A model generated the notes under the pieces. The model had not been told where the DNA came from and did no database searches. It worked only from the letters and a program-made list of their open reading frames with translations. Below are positions 24,355 through 33,769 of a stretch of DNA of 64,000 nucleotides, one piece after another. Made by a program: the position numbers and the translations under genes. Within the stretch, counting starts at the first letter, position 1. Every line of letters starts with the position of its first letter. The DNA comes from Weissella muntiaci (GTDB taxonomy: Bacteria; Bacillota; Bacilli; Lactobacillales; Lactobacillaceae), in contig NZ_SDGZ01000006.1 in assembly GCF_008107635.1 (NCBI RefSeq), positions 1 to 64,000 on the forward strand, read 5' to 3'.

Positions 24355-26166
24355 TTACCACTTCTTATGATTATCCTTGTTAGCATTTTGAATAGTTTCC
24401 AAAGAAATCTTGATCTGTTTAGCCACTTTTTCAGACACACCCAATTCTTGTAAGTCAGCGACCGGCGCTTCTGCAATCTTTTTCAACGAGCCATACTTTG
24501 TCAATAATTTCTGGCGTGTCTTTGGTCCAACACCAGCGATTCCATCGAGCTTTGAGCTCAATGATGCTTTTGATCGCAACTGCCGGTGGAAAGTGATTGC
24601 AAACCGGTGCACCTCATCTTGAATTCGTTGTAGCAAGAAGAAACCCTGTGAACGTGTATCAAGATGCACATGTTCATCCCCTTCTTGCCTTAATAAATCC
24701 GCCGTCTTATGGCGATCATTTTTTACCATGGCCGCCACGGGAACATCCAAGCCCAACTCATCCTCAACGACCTCTTTAGCGGCGTTCAATTGAATCTCAC
24801 CGCCATCCATCAAAATCAAATCAGGCATTTGTGCGTGTTCTTTCAGCAACCGTGTATACCGGCGCCGGATCACTTCCTGTGTTGCGGCGGTCTCATCAGC
24901 ATGTTCAACCGTCTTTAACTTGTACTTCCGATAGAGGTTTTTGTTTGGTAAGCCATCCTCAAAGACTACCATTGCCGACACCATCTCAGCCCCTTGAATA
25001 TGCGAGTGGTCAAAGGTTTCAATTCGATGCAACTCTGGAATTCCCAATGCATCCGCAATTTCTTGCATTGCCCCGCTCGTCTTATTGTTATTCATTTCCA
25101 TTAACTGGAACTTTTCTTCCAAAACCAACTTAGCATTCTTTTCAGCAAGCTCGAGCAAGGCGAATTTCTCACCTCGTTGTGGTGTTCGAACTGGAACATC
25201 AAGAACTTCTTTAATCATTTTCTTATCAACTTGCTTAGGAACCAGAACTTCTTTTGGCATAATCATGTTCCGCCGGCTATAAAACTGGACGATAAATGCT
25301 GTCATCTCATCTTCTGCTGAATCAACCACTGCAAAGGTTCGTTTCTCACGCTTCATCAAGCGACCTTGACGAATGAAGAATACTTGAACTGACAACCAAC
25401 CTTTATCCATATAAAAGTTAAAGAGATCACGTGGCGTGCCATCTTCTGAAATAATCTTTTGCTTCTCAACTGTCTGATCAATAAAACTTAGTTGATCACG
25501 CAAATCAGCGGCCCGCTCAAATTCCATATTCTCTGAAGCCGTCAACATTTTTTCGTTTAACTGGCGCTTTACAACCTTTGTTTCACCATTTAGAAAACGA
25601 TCAATATTATGAATCTGCTCTTTATATTCAGAGACCGGGACTTCATGCCAGCAAGGTCCCAGACATTGTCCCATATTGGCATACAAGCAAGGTCGCCCTT
25701 GATAACCATTACAGCGACGCAAAGGATAGGCCTTTTGTAAGAAGTGCATCGTCTCTGATGCAGCATATACATTTGGATAAGGACCAAAATAACGTGCCTT
25801 ATCATCAAGGATCTCACTGACCAATTCAATTTTTGGATCACGTTCATTCGTGATTTTAATATAGGGGTAGCCGGTTCCCTTTTTCAATTTGATATTATAA
25901 TATGGCTGATATTTTTGAATCAGAGTGATTTCGAGAAGTAACGATTCCTTCTCAGAACTCGTGACTATGTAATCGAAATCAGCAATATTCTCAACTAACT
26001 GTTCTGTCTTACCGGTATGATCACTTTTGAAATATGACCGAACCCGATTCTTTAAATTTTTTGCTTTTCCGACGTAAATGATCTTACCATTGATATCTTT
26101 CATCTGATATGACCCTGGAAGATCTGGCAATAAAGCTAATTTTTGTTCAATATGTTCAGAAGCCAT
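24355..26166 (-). CDS. uvrC: Excinuclease ABC subunit C
   Basis: The 603-aa protein has the N-terminal GIY-YIG nuclease domain (LPGSYQMKDINGKIIYVGKAK), four zinc-ligand-like cysteines at CNGYQGRPCLYANMGQCLGPC and a UVR motif around EFERAADLRDQL. The C-terminal RNase H-like nuclease (ETFDHSHIQGAEMVSAMVVF) and helix-hairpin-helix pair (LDGIAGVGPKTRQKLL) follow. It makes both incisions in nucleotide excision repair with UvrAB. The length is normal for the family. It precedes obg with 70 bp between them. Confidence 0.97.
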   Translation of the reverse strand: MASEHIEQKLALLPDLPGSYQMKDINGKIIYVGKAKNLKNRVRSYFKSDHTGKTEQLVENIADFDYIVTSSEKESLLLEITLIQKYQPYYNIKLKKGTGYPYIKITNERDPKIELVSEILDDKARYFGPYPNVYAASETMHFLQKAYPLRRCNGYQGRPCLYANMGQCLGPCWHEVPVSEYKEQIHNIDRFLNGETKVVKRQLNEKMLTASENMEFERAADLRDQLSFIDQTVEKQKIISEDGTPRDLFNFYMDKGWLSVQVFFIRQGRLMKREKRTFAVVDSAEDEMTAFIVQFYSRRNMIMPKEVLVPKQVDKKMIKEVLDVPVRTPQRGEKFALLELAEKNAKLVLEEKFQLMEMNNNKTSGAMQEIADALGIPELHRIETFDHSHIQGAEMVSAMVVFEDGLPNKNLYRKYKLKTVEHADETAATQEVIRRRYTRLLKEHAQMPDLILMDGGEIQLNAAKEVVEDELGLDVPVAAMVKNDRHKTADLLRQEGDEHVHLDTRSQGFFLLQRIQDEVHRFAITFHRQLRSKASLSSKLDGIAGVGPKTRQKLLTKYGSLKKIAEAPVADLQELGVSEKVAKQIKISLETIQNANKDNHKKW

Positions 26167-26218
26167 CTTAGCGCCCCTCCTAAATTCATAACAATTTTAC
26201 CATGAACTACCTCAAATC

Positions 26219-26228
26219 ATGCTATACT
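26219..26228 (+). promoter_or_regulatory. Extended -10 promoter of the 41-aa ORF
   Basis: A TGC extension is followed by TATACT (26223-26228), 25 bp upstream of an SD-led small ORF. No good -35 box is seen, as is allowed for extended -10 promoters. Confidence 0.55.
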
Positions 26229-26253
26229 AAATAGAAAAAATGGAGGTCTCATC

Positions 26254-26379
26254 ATGGCTTTACAACACAAACGGACAGAAGATGAAATGGGCAAGCAATT
26301 TGATGATTTATTCATCATGCCTGACGCCATTGACAAAGATAAAGACAAGTACTTGAAAAAAGACGATTCACATAAGTAG
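26254..26379 (+). CDS. Small acidic/lysine-rich protein, 41 aa, unknown function
   Basis: The ORF has its own promoter, a perfect SD (GGAGGT, spaced 6-8 nt) and a strong terminator 4 bp after its stop, so it is very likely expressed. The product, starting MALQHKRTEDEMGKQFDDLF and ending in a run of Lys and Asp residues, is charged with no membrane segment or Cys. It resembles short conserved proteins of streptococci and lactobacilli of about 40 aa (SPJ_0845-like), but I am not certain of that link. It is the only plus-strand gene between uvrC and ftsK. Confidence 0.75.
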   Translation: MALQHKRTEDEMGKQFDDLFIMPDAIDKDKDKYLKKDDSHK

Positions 26380-26382
26380 CGC

Positions 26383-26426
26383 AAAACGCTGAGTTCAGTT
26401 TTAAAAGCTGAACTCAGCGTTTTTTA
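26383..26426. terminator. Bidirectional terminator
   Basis: A 16-bp perfect stem (AAAACGCTGAGTTCAG / CTGAACTCAGCGTTTT) is flanked by A and T runs. It serves the 41-aa ORF on plus and the ABC operon on minus. Confidence 0.92.
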
Positions 26427-26436
26427 TTTCTAGTGC

Positions 26437-27684
26437 TTAATTCCGATTCCTAATGAACAGTCCACGTAACGATAAAATCGCCGCCTTGGTTAAGTTACCG
26501 TCGTTGTACTGGAGAACGTTCTTCTTATAAACATTTAGTCCAAACCAACTAATGTAAATCAACACTGCAATTTCCAATCCTAGCGCAATTACCCCATCGG
26601 TTACACTAGCGTACTGAACACTAATGCGAGCTGGCATTAGTGTCTGTGATACGAATGGTACGAATGAGAGAATCTTGATCAACAGATTATTTGGTTGAAC
26701 AGCAACTAGTAAGCTAAGAATATAACCCACCATTGCCAAATAAGAGATTGGTGCAACCGCCTGCTGAACCTGACTTTGATCGTTCACCATTGCCGCAATA
26801 ATGGCCGTCAAGACCATATATAGCAGAATTCCAATCAAAACTAATAGCCCTGTTACTATCATAAAACTACTGTCAACCCCTGAAAGAACTGAGGTGACTT
26901 GTCGAACCTGATCATTATCCGGCAAAACCAGCGCAACCGCTGTACCAGCAACGACATAAATCAATAAATGCAAGATCGCTAAAGCTGCAATTCCAGCGAT
27001 TTTACCAAAGAATTGTACTGCGGGGCTAGTTGCCGCCAACAGAATCTCCATAATTCTTGACGATTTCTCATTCGCAATTTCATTCGAAATCATTCCAACA
27101 TAGAAAGTCAAGAACACGAAAATTCCAATTCCTAGCGCCGTTGACATTGCTCGATTTGCAGTTCTCGTAGCATCACCATCAGTTGTCTTCCCCTTTGATG
27201 ACACCACCTCCGTCTTGAGCGTCGTCGGTGCCAATAAGGCGGCCAACTCAGCCTGACTTAGGTGTAACTCCTTCGCACGCGTTAAGACCGCATACTGGTT
27301 CAGTGCCGCCTGCAAAGTCTGCTCATCAACTGGTGTGCCACCATTAACGCTCTTCAATGTATATTTATTAGTAGTCGGATCAACAATCAAATAATTATCA
27401 ATCTTCCCTTTATCAACCGCTTGTTTAGCTTCACTAACCGTACTTACTTCGGATATCTTGGCATTAACTGTCTTTTCTTGTTTTAAGTATGTGGTTACTT
27501 GTGGCGCATCTACCACCGCCAATCGTGACGTTTTATCGTTATTGGTGACAGTCATCAGCCAAGCAATCCCACCAACCACGGCCAACATTAGCAATGGCGA
27601 TAGCACGACCAGCCAAAAAGCGCGCGTCCGGAAACGTGTTTTAAAAGTTTGACGGGCGACTAACCAAAATTGTTGCTTAAACAT
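26437..27684 (-). CDS. ABC-2 type exporter permease (NatB-like)
   Basis: The 415-aa protein has an N-terminal helix (FWLVVLSPLLMLAVVGGIAWLM), a large extracytoplasmic domain of about 150 residues and five to six C-terminal membrane segments. It contains NEIANEKSSRIMEILLAATSP, the signature of NatB/YhaP-type ABC-2 permeases. It works with the ATPase encoded immediately upstream (1-bp overlap). Na+ export, drug export or peptide stress response are possible roles in this family. None can be chosen from sequence. Confidence 0.85.
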   Translation of the reverse strand: MFKQQFWLVARQTFKTRFRTRAFWLVVLSPLLMLAVVGGIAWLMTVTNNDKTSRLAVVDAPQVTTYLKQEKTVNAKISEVSTVSEAKQAVDKGKIDNYLIVDPTTNKYTLKSVNGGTPVDEQTLQAALNQYAVLTRAKELHLSQAELAALLAPTTLKTEVVSSKGKTTDGDATRTANRAMSTALGIGIFVFLTFYVGMISNEIANEKSSRIMEILLAATSPAVQFFGKIAGIAALAILHLLIYVVAGTAVALVLPDNDQVRQVTSVLSGVDSSFMIVTGLLVLIGILLYMVLTAIIAAMVNDQSQVQQAVAPISYLAMVGYILSLLVAVQPNNLLIKILSFVPFVSQTLMPARISVQYASVTDGVIALGLEIAVLIYISWFGLNVYKKNVLQYNDGNLTKAAILSLRGLFIRNRN

Positions 27685-28580
27685 TAGTTTTCTCCTCCCA
27701 CTACTTCGCGCCGGAAAATATCGTCAAGTGTTGGCGCTTGCTGAGCAAAAACCGGCACGTAGCCTTTCGCACTGACTAAAGCAAAAATTGCTTTGCCTAC
27801 TTCGGGATCAGCAATATGAATTCGACGTCCCATTCCGTCAGCTTCAATTGATAATACGCCATCCACATTGAACAACGCTTCATCGGCAATTTCAGCTTCA
27901 AGGTAAATTTCCGTTCGGCCAAAGGACTCACGAATCTCATTTGTACTCCCTGCCAGAACTGTTGAACCATTTTTCAACATCGTCAATGAATCTGAGAGTT
28001 TCTCCACACCAGCCATATTGTGCGAACTAAAGATAATTGAAGCACCATTCTTTTTTAACCGGCGAATCTCATTCATCATAATTTCAGTATTCACCGGATC
28101 TAATCCAGTAAAAGGCTCATCCAAAATCAAGAAATCTGGTTCAAAGATTACTGTTCCGATTAACTGAATCTTTTGTGCATTTCCCTTGGAAAGTTTTTGA
28201 ACCTTATCCTCAGGCTTTCCGACAACTTCCAAACGAGTCATCCAGTCACGCAAAGCACTTTTAGCATCTCCACGTTTCATTCCATGAAGCTCAGCAAAAT
28301 ATAAAACCTGCTCTTCAATAGTCCATTTTTGATATAAACCACGTTCTTCGGGTAAAAAGCCAATTCGTTGCTTCTCAGTGGGTGAAATCGGTTGACCATT
28401 CCAAGTAATACTTCCAGAAGACATTGGAATAAAATCGAGAATCATGCGAAAGGTGGTCGTTTTACCTGCACCATTCTGTCCAATTAGGCCCATTACCTCA
28501 CCAGGCTTAATGGTCATATTAAGGTCATTTACAGCATGTTTGTCAGCAAAATATTTGTTTAGGTCTTTAATCTCAAACAT
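27684..28580 (-). CDS. ABC transporter ATP-binding protein (NatA-like)
   Basis: The 298-aa ATPase has Walker A (GLIGQNGAGKTTT), a Q-loop region (IGFLPEERGLYQ), the signature variant LSKGNAQKIQ and Walker B (DFLILDEPFTGLDP), followed by an H-loop (FSSHNM). The C-terminal about 80 residues form the accessory domain common in ABC-2 exporters. The LPEERGLY text is typical of the NatA/YhaQ group. It energises the adjacent permease. Confidence 0.9.
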   Translation of the reverse strand: MFEIKDLNKYFADKHAVNDLNMTIKPGEVMGLIGQNGAGKTTTFRMILDFIPMSSGSITWNGQPISPTEKQRIGFLPEERGLYQKWTIEEQVLYFAELHGMKRGDAKSALRDWMTRLEVVGKPEDKVQKLSKGNAQKIQLIGTVIFEPDFLILDEPFTGLDPVNTEIMMNEIRRLKKNGASIIFSSHNMAGVEKLSDSLTMLKNGSTVLAGSTNEIRESFGRTEIYLEAEIADEALFNVDGVLSIEADGMGRRIHIADPEVGKAIFALVSAKGYVPVFAQQAPTLDDIFRREVVGGEN

Positions 28581-28663
28581 TGCCCTACTCTTTTCTTATT
28601 TTTCATAATTATACCCGAATCCATTCCGTTAGAACACCAAATCAATCAGCCACGCAGTTACGC

Positions 28664-28693
28664 AAATAAAAAATGCACCCAAATCGGGTGCAT
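28664..28693 (-). terminator. Terminator of the ftsK/98-aa unit
   Basis: ATGCACCC and GGGTGCAT form an 8-bp perfect stem (28673-28680 and 28686-28693) followed on minus by TTTTTTATTT. Confidence 0.9.
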
Positions 28694-28704
28694 CTCCATA
28701 TAAA

Positions 28705-29001
28705 TTACTTAGCTTCAGCTAAGCCAAGAATTTCTTCGTGTAAGATTGGTTCATAAATCAAGTTTGCAAAAGATGTCTTCGCAGTCGGATTTTGCCCTTC
28801 AGTCTGTAGATAGAAACGAACTTGCTCGTCATCACGCAACTCAGCAATCGTTCTCACCTCATCAGCAAAATTCAAAACGAATTGTTTCTCACTAGGCACA
28901 TAAGTCCACTTACGTCCAACGTCAAAATTAACGTCGGTCATACTCAAAGCGATTAATGTACTAGTCTGACTAGGATTATTCAAATCAAAACGGTAAGTCA
29001 T
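28705..29001 (-). CDS. Conserved small protein of unknown function, 98 aa
   Basis: The gene starts inside the last codons of ftsK (17-bp overlap), with GAGG 9 nt before its ATG, and ends before a strong terminator. It is therefore translated with ftsK. The product is soluble, acidic and mixed alpha/beta by eye (beta strands around TLIALSMTDVNFDV, then a helix near the C-terminus LHEEILGLAEAK). No motif, Cys or membrane segment is present. I do not recognise the family. The coupling suggests, but does not prove, a cell-envelope or division link. Confidence 0.7.
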   Translation of the reverse strand: MTYRFDLNNPSQTSTLIALSMTDVNFDVGRKWTYVPSEKQFVLNFADEVRTIAELRDDEQVRFYLQTEGQNPTAKTSFANLIYEPILHEEILGLAEAK

Positions 29002-31780
29002 CTGTTTCTTCCTCCGTAATCGTTGCGTTATCCGTACTTGCTGTCATATCGGCCTCGCCATTCTTCAACCGATACAACATTTCTTTAGAAATCAACACAC
29101 GCCTTGGCTTGGCACCATCTTGCGGACCAATAACCCCGCGTGCTTCCATATCATCCACTAAACGAGCCGCTCGATTGTAACCAATCCTAAAACGACGTTG
29201 AACCAACGACGTTGACGCACGTTGCTGATCAACGACAAAGTCGACTGCCTCGTCCCACAGTTCATCTAGCTCATCAGCTCGATTACCATCACTACCGTTG
29301 GCTTCACCGCCATCTAATGCCTGGACTTCATCATCTGAAACCGTCATCGTATCATCATACTGCGCCTCACCTTGGCTCTTAATAAAGTCAGTCAATGCCT
29401 CAACATCGTCATCCGATAGAAAGGCCCCTTGAATCCGTTGAGGACTATTTGCGCCGATTGGTGCAAATAACATGTCACCACGTCCCAATAGTTTCTCAGC
29501 ACCATTACCATCCAAGATTGTCCGTGAATCCACTCCAGATGAAACTGCGAAGCCCATTCGTGAAGGTACATTTGCCTTAATCAATCCAGTAATGACATCA
29601 ACCGATGGTCGCTGAGTTGCCACAATTAAGTGGATTCCAGCGGCTCGTCCCAGCTGAGCGATTCGCACAATTGCCGGCTCAACCTCACCTGAGACGGTGA
29701 TCATCAAATCTGCCAATTCATCAACAATCGCAACTAAGTACGGCATCTTTTGATAAACCGTTCCGTTACCTTCAGCATTTGCTCGTTGAATCTGTTTGTT
29801 ATAACCATCAATATTCCGCACGCCCGCTTCAGCCAGTAGCTTAAAGCGTCGATCCATCTCAGCAACAACCTTCTTCAAGGCAAGGGCTGCCTTACGCGGC
29901 TCAGAAACAACCGGCGTAATCAGATGCGGAATATCATTATAAACTGATAATTCAACCTTTTTGGGATCAACTAACATCAACCGCACTTCACTTGGTTTAG
30001 CCTGTAGCAGAATTGAAGCTAAAATCGAATTAATCGCAACTGATTTACCAGATCCTGTTGAACCAGCAATCAATAAGTGCGGCATTTTGGTCAAATCCAT
30101 CTTAATGATTTCGCCTGAAACACTCTTACCAATTGGTACGTTCAAAGGATGCTCACGATCAATCCCAACACTATCCATCATATCGCGGAAACCAACCATC
30201 GCCTGCTTATCGTTGGCAACTTCGATTCCAACTAATGACTTACCTGGAATGGGTGCCTCAATTCGCAATGACTTCGCTGCTAGCGCTAAAGCAAGGTCAT
30301 CTGAAAGATTAGTAATTCTTGAAACCTTAACCCCGATTGCAGGCTTAATTTCATATTGTGTAACCGTCGGTCCGAGAACTACCTTTTCAACATCCGCATT
30401 GATATTAAAGGATTTTAGAGTGTCGTGTAAGATGTGCGCCTTTTCAGCGAGTCCCTCACGCTCACTCGATTGATCAGTTGAACCAACCTTGGTCAACAAA
30501 TCCGTTGTCGGAATGACATAATCTTTATCATCAACGGTTCCCATTGAAACATCAGCAACCGGCGTTGACTGAGTTGAAGGCTCGACATGCCCAACGTTAT
30601 TTTGGTGTGCGATCGTCTTTGGCGATGTCTTACTCTCATCATGCCCTAGAATATCGGCATGTGTTAGCTTAGCGTGTTTAACACTATTCGACTGCGCATT
30701 TGCGGTATTTGGCGCAACCGATGCAAAAATCGCGGAGTCAACTGAGTCCATCATCCCCATATCAATGGCATCAGGAACATTATTCTCAACTGGTGGCAGG
30801 TCATTGTCAGACAGGCCATAAGCGGGTGCCTCATATTGCTCAGGAGCCGGCTTAGTACTTGCCGGAGCCGTTGTTGTCGTGACTTCTTCAACTGGTTCTG
30901 GTGCGATAATGGTTGGTGCCTTATACGATTCAGCTGTTAAGTCGCTAGCAGCGGATGTTTGCGGCGCCATTGCAACCGTTGGCTCAATATCATCGATATC
31001 AACCTTAACGATTGGGGTTTCCTTGCTAAAGGGATCAGCCTCCATCAAGCTATCAAAGTTCTTACGCTCATTCGCTCGATTTTCAGCCCGTTCCCTTAGA
31101 TCCTCGGACTTCACCTTGGCATACTCAAGCCCTGACTGAACGCCAGTCTCAACTGTCTTACCAGTGGCTGCCGTAAAGTTGAAAAATACCGCCATTACGT
31201 CTGAGAGGTCCAAACTAAAGGTCACAATGATTCCACCAATAATCAACACAATTGCGATCAACCATGAACCAAAGTCGCTAGCGATTAAATATGTGCCTGT
31301 ATATAACACAGCACCAATTATTCCACCACCAACATCAGTTGATACAGATTGATTAACTAGGTCTTGCTTAACGAGTAAGGAAACCGTGCTAATAAAGTTA
31401 CTATGCATATCAAGTGTGTTAAATAGTGAGATTGTTAACATCAATAAGACGCCTAACATTGCGATTGCAAAGCCTAAATAATAACGTAACTTGAACTTGC
31501 TTGGCCAGCGTCCATAAGCAATCACACCCAAAAGTGGCACCATCAGAATCACAAGTAGAATCTGATAAGGATTTCCTACTAGGTAGCGCATCAGGTTTGC
31601 TAAAAACTTTCCTAACATCCCTAAGTTTAATACTGCAAAAATTGCTAGCAACATCGCCACCAGACCAACCACGTTACCAACATGGTTATTCTTTTGTGGT
31701 GTTTTCTTTCGTGGAGGTGTTTTGCGATTCTTTGTATTTGTCGACTTACGTGGAGTCGGTTTTTTGGTCGACGTCGCCAT
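28985..31780 (-). CDS. ftsK: DNA translocase FtsK/SpoIIIE
   Basis: The 931-aa protein has a basic N-terminus, four to five membrane segments in residues about 35-190, and a long acidic/Pro-Thr-rich linker. The motor follows, with Walker A IAGSTGSGKSVAIN near residue 570, Walker B LVAIVDELADLM, and the ATQRPSVDVITG block. The C-terminal gamma winged helix includes STSLVQRRFRIGYNRAARLVDDME (quoted in part: QRRFRIGYNRAARLVD). It pumps chromosome ends through the closing septum and reads polar sequence motifs. The unusual length of the linker (about 300 aa) is normal variation. Confidence 0.96.
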   Translation of the reverse strand: MATSTKKPTPRKSTNTKNRKTPPRKKTPQKNNHVGNVVGLVAMLLAIFAVLNLGMLGKFLANLMRYLVGNPYQILLVILMVPLLGVIAYGRWPSKFKLRYYLGFAIAMLGVLLMLTISLFNTLDMHSNFISTVSLLVKQDLVNQSVSTDVGGGIIGAVLYTGTYLIASDFGSWLIAIVLIIGGIIVTFSLDLSDVMAVFFNFTAATGKTVETGVQSGLEYAKVKSEDLRERAENRANERKNFDSLMEADPFSKETPIVKVDIDDIEPTVAMAPQTSAASDLTAESYKAPTIIAPEPVEEVTTTTAPASTKPAPEQYEAPAYGLSDNDLPPVENNVPDAIDMGMMDSVDSAIFASVAPNTANAQSNSVKHAKLTHADILGHDESKTSPKTIAHQNNVGHVEPSTQSTPVADVSMGTVDDKDYVIPTTDLLTKVGSTDQSSEREGLAEKAHILHDTLKSFNINADVEKVVLGPTVTQYEIKPAIGVKVSRITNLSDDLALALAAKSLRIEAPIPGKSLVGIEVANDKQAMVGFRDMMDSVGIDREHPLNVPIGKSVSGEIIKMDLTKMPHLLIAGSTGSGKSVAINSILASILLQAKPSEVRLMLVDPKKVELSVYNDIPHLITPVVSEPRKAALALKKVVAEMDRRFKLLAEAGVRNIDGYNKQIQRANAEGNGTVYQKMPYLVAIVDELADLMITVSGEVEPAIVRIAQLGRAAGIHLIVATQRPSVDVITGLIKANVPSRMGFAVSSGVDSRTILDGNGAEKLLGRGDMLFAPIGANSPQRIQGAFLSDDDVEALTDFIKSQGEAQYDDTMTVSDDEVQALDGGEANGSDGNRADELDELWDEAVDFVVDQQRASTSLVQRRFRIGYNRAARLVDDMEARGVIGPQDGAKPRRVLISKEMLYRLKNGEADMTASTDNATITEEETDDLPF

Positions 31781-31793
31781 ATTCCCCTCCTTC

Positions 31794-32309
31794 TTACTTT
31801 AATTTGTCGTAATCATATTCATGCGTCAGATCCAGTTCAGGGAATCCTTGTTGGCGAAGTGCTTCATAGATAATAATCGCCGCTGTATTCGACAAATTTA
31901 GCGAGCGAATATGCTCATCATTTTGTGGAATTCGTAATGCCTTTTCTGGGTGTTGCTTCATAAATGGTTCTGGTAGTCCAGTGGTCTCCTTACCAAAGAG
32001 GAAGTAATAGTCATGATCTGGATTTGTATAATCAGCCTCATGATATGCACGTGGTGCAAACTTAGAAATCAAAAACAACTCGTCCTCAGCTTTTAAACTT
32101 GCCATAAAGGCTGGTAGATTCTCGTGAACAGTTATATCAACTGAGTCCCAATAATCCAAACCAGCGCGCTTAACATGCTTCTCATCCAGTTTGAAGCCCA
32201 GTGGCTCAATTAAATGTAATTTTGTATTCGTCCCGGTGGCTGTTCGAGCAATGTTACCAGTGTTAGCTGGCATGAGGGGCTCGAACAGTACAATATGATT
32301 AGTTGACAT
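31794..32309 (-). CDS. trmL: tRNA (cytidine/uridine-34 2'-O)-methyltransferase TrmL
   Basis: The 171-aa SPOUT-class protein starts NHIVLFEPLMPANTGNIARTATGT. It carries the three SPOUT motifs, ending with FGKETTGLPEPFMKQHPEKALRIPQ and the knot segment RSLNLSNTAAIIIYEALRQ. It methylates the wobble ribose of tRNA-Leu isoacceptors. SD AAGGAG precedes the ATG at 32309. ftsK starts 13 bp after its stop, so they may share a transcript. Confidence 0.94.
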   Translation of the reverse strand: MSTNHIVLFEPLMPANTGNIARTATGTNTKLHLIEPLGFKLDEKHVKRAGLDYWDSVDITVHENLPAFMASLKAEDELFLISKFAPRAYHEADYTNPDHDYYFLFGKETTGLPEPFMKQHPEKALRIPQNDEHIRSLNLSNTAAIIIYEALRQQGFPELDLTHEYDYDKLK

Positions 32310-32437
32310 CGATCATTCTCCTTCTTGGTGGCTAACTGCCACATCTTTAGCTACTTAGATGAATTATACCATGTGGGTTCCGGTAAATTTTTTAAATCAC
32401 TAATCTCAGATATTCTTTGCCAATTTCTTAATAAATC

Positions 32438-32463
32438 AAAAAAGAGCCCGCCGAAGCTGACTC
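32438..32463 (-). terminator. UUCG-loop terminator of the AI-2E family gene
   Basis: On minus GAGTCAGC (32456-32463) pairs with GCGGGCTC (32444-32451) around a TTCG tetraloop with one mismatch and one G-U pair. TTTTTT follows. Confidence 0.8.
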
Positions 32464-32480
32464 GAATTCATTATTACAAG

Positions 32481-33638
32481 CTACTGATCGCTGGTCTTCC
32501 GCTCACCTCTAAAGAATGATGAGTTTTGACGCCACCAATCGAAGAAGCGTGTCGTTAGGACTTTTAGAATTGCATAACCAGGAATTCCAAAAATAACGCC
32601 CATTAATCCAAAAACATTTCCCGCTGACAATAGTACCAGTAAGACCGTCACTGGATGAATTTTAAGTGAACTCCCAAGTAACTTAGGTGAGATCACACGG
32701 CCCTCCAGATTTTGCTCGATTACAAAAACAATTGTAACTGCGATGACCATTGATGGTGAAACAAAAAGCGCCACAATATACGCTGGAACCATCGCCAGAA
32801 AGGTTCCTAAGTAAGGAATCAAGTTCAAAAAGCCGGCTGCAATAGCGATTAACCATCCTGAAGGCAGCCCGATAATGCTATAGCCAATCACAAACATAAT
32901 ACTAACTGCGAGTGCAACTAGTAGCTGACCACGAATATAATTCGAAATCTGCTCATTAATTTCCTTCAGCGTGTCCAAGAACGAAGCTTGAGCCCTCTGT
33001 GGCAGAAACTTTGCCATGTAATGTGGCAACTGCCTTCCATCCTTCAATAAATAAAATAGAATAAAAGGAAATGTCAACAAAGTAATAATCACTGAAGTTA
33101 CCGTTCCAACAATTGACGTAATTGGATTCACACCTGAACTTGCAAATTGACCACCAAAACTCCTAAACCACGTTGACAAATCTTGATTTGTTTCGCTCAA
33201 CCATGCATTTACTTGTTGTAGCTGACGGTTCTGTCCCCACCGCTCTACAAAGTCAGTCGTAGCTTGCCAATATTGGGGCCAATCTTTCAAAAAAGCACTG
33301 ATTTGATCACGTAACCAAGGAATTCCCGTTAGAACTCCCCAAACAATCAATCCTGCTAATAGTAAAAAGATCACTGTGATACTGATGACCCGTTTAACAT
33401 GGTACTTCTCTTCAAAAAGGTTCACGAGTGGATTCAGCAAATAATAAAAGACTCCTGCTAAAATAATTGGCGCACCTACAGCCGACAAGAACTTCCCGAC
33501 TGGTTCAAAAATAAAGCGCACCTGATGTAGCATAAATATGATGCTCAAAACGAGCAAAATAATTACTAAGACCGAAACCACCTTATTATTTGCTACCCAC
33601 CGCCACAACCATGAACGTTGTGTCTGCTCCTGCTCCAT
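32481..33638 (-). CDS. AI-2E (PerM) family membrane protein
   Basis: The 385-aa protein has about eight membrane helices in the AI-2E arrangement: two N-terminal helices, a soluble loop of about 120 residues with paired Trp residues, then five or six helices. The conserved VIEQNLEGRVISPKLLGSSLKIHP block lies before the last pair. Family members act as autoinducer exporters or Na+/H+ antiporters, and the role here is open. I chose the ATG at 33638, 7 nt after a perfect AGGAGG, over an SD-less upstream start at 33689. Confidence 0.88.
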   Translation of the reverse strand: MEQEQTQRSWLWRWVANNKVVSVLVIILLVLSIIFMLHQVRFIFEPVGKFLSAVGAPIILAGVFYYLLNPLVNLFEEKYHVKRVISITVIFLLLAGLIVWGVLTGIPWLRDQISAFLKDWPQYWQATTDFVERWGQNRQLQQVNAWLSETNQDLSTWFRSFGGQFASSGVNPITSIVGTVTSVIITLLTFPFILFYLLKDGRQLPHYMAKFLPQRAQASFLDTLKEINEQISNYIRGQLLVALAVSIMFVIGYSIIGLPSGWLIAIAAGFLNLIPYLGTFLAMVPAYIVALFVSPSMVIAVTIVFVIEQNLEGRVISPKLLGSSLKIHPVTVLLVLLSAGNVFGLMGVIFGIPGYAILKVLTTRFFDWWRQNSSFFRGERKTSDQ

Positions 33639-33769
33639 TAAGTGCCTCCTAAAATAAAAATCAGCCCGCAATAACGGGACGTAGAGCACCTTAACTAAAT
33701 AAGTGCCGATTCAATCGAGTTATCTTAGACTGATTTTCCAACTGTTTGCTCGTCTACAATGCAGACGAA

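Noticed and set aside
29961-30473. 170-codon plus-strand ORF opposite ftsK.
   Set aside because: Antisense to conserved FtsK motor sequence with no translation signals; explained by codon bias of the real gene.
33725-33766. Inverted repeat CGTCTGC...GTAGACG past the lactonase stop.
   Set aside because: No T-run follows on the minus strand, so I did not call it a terminator; it may still be an mRNA hairpin.
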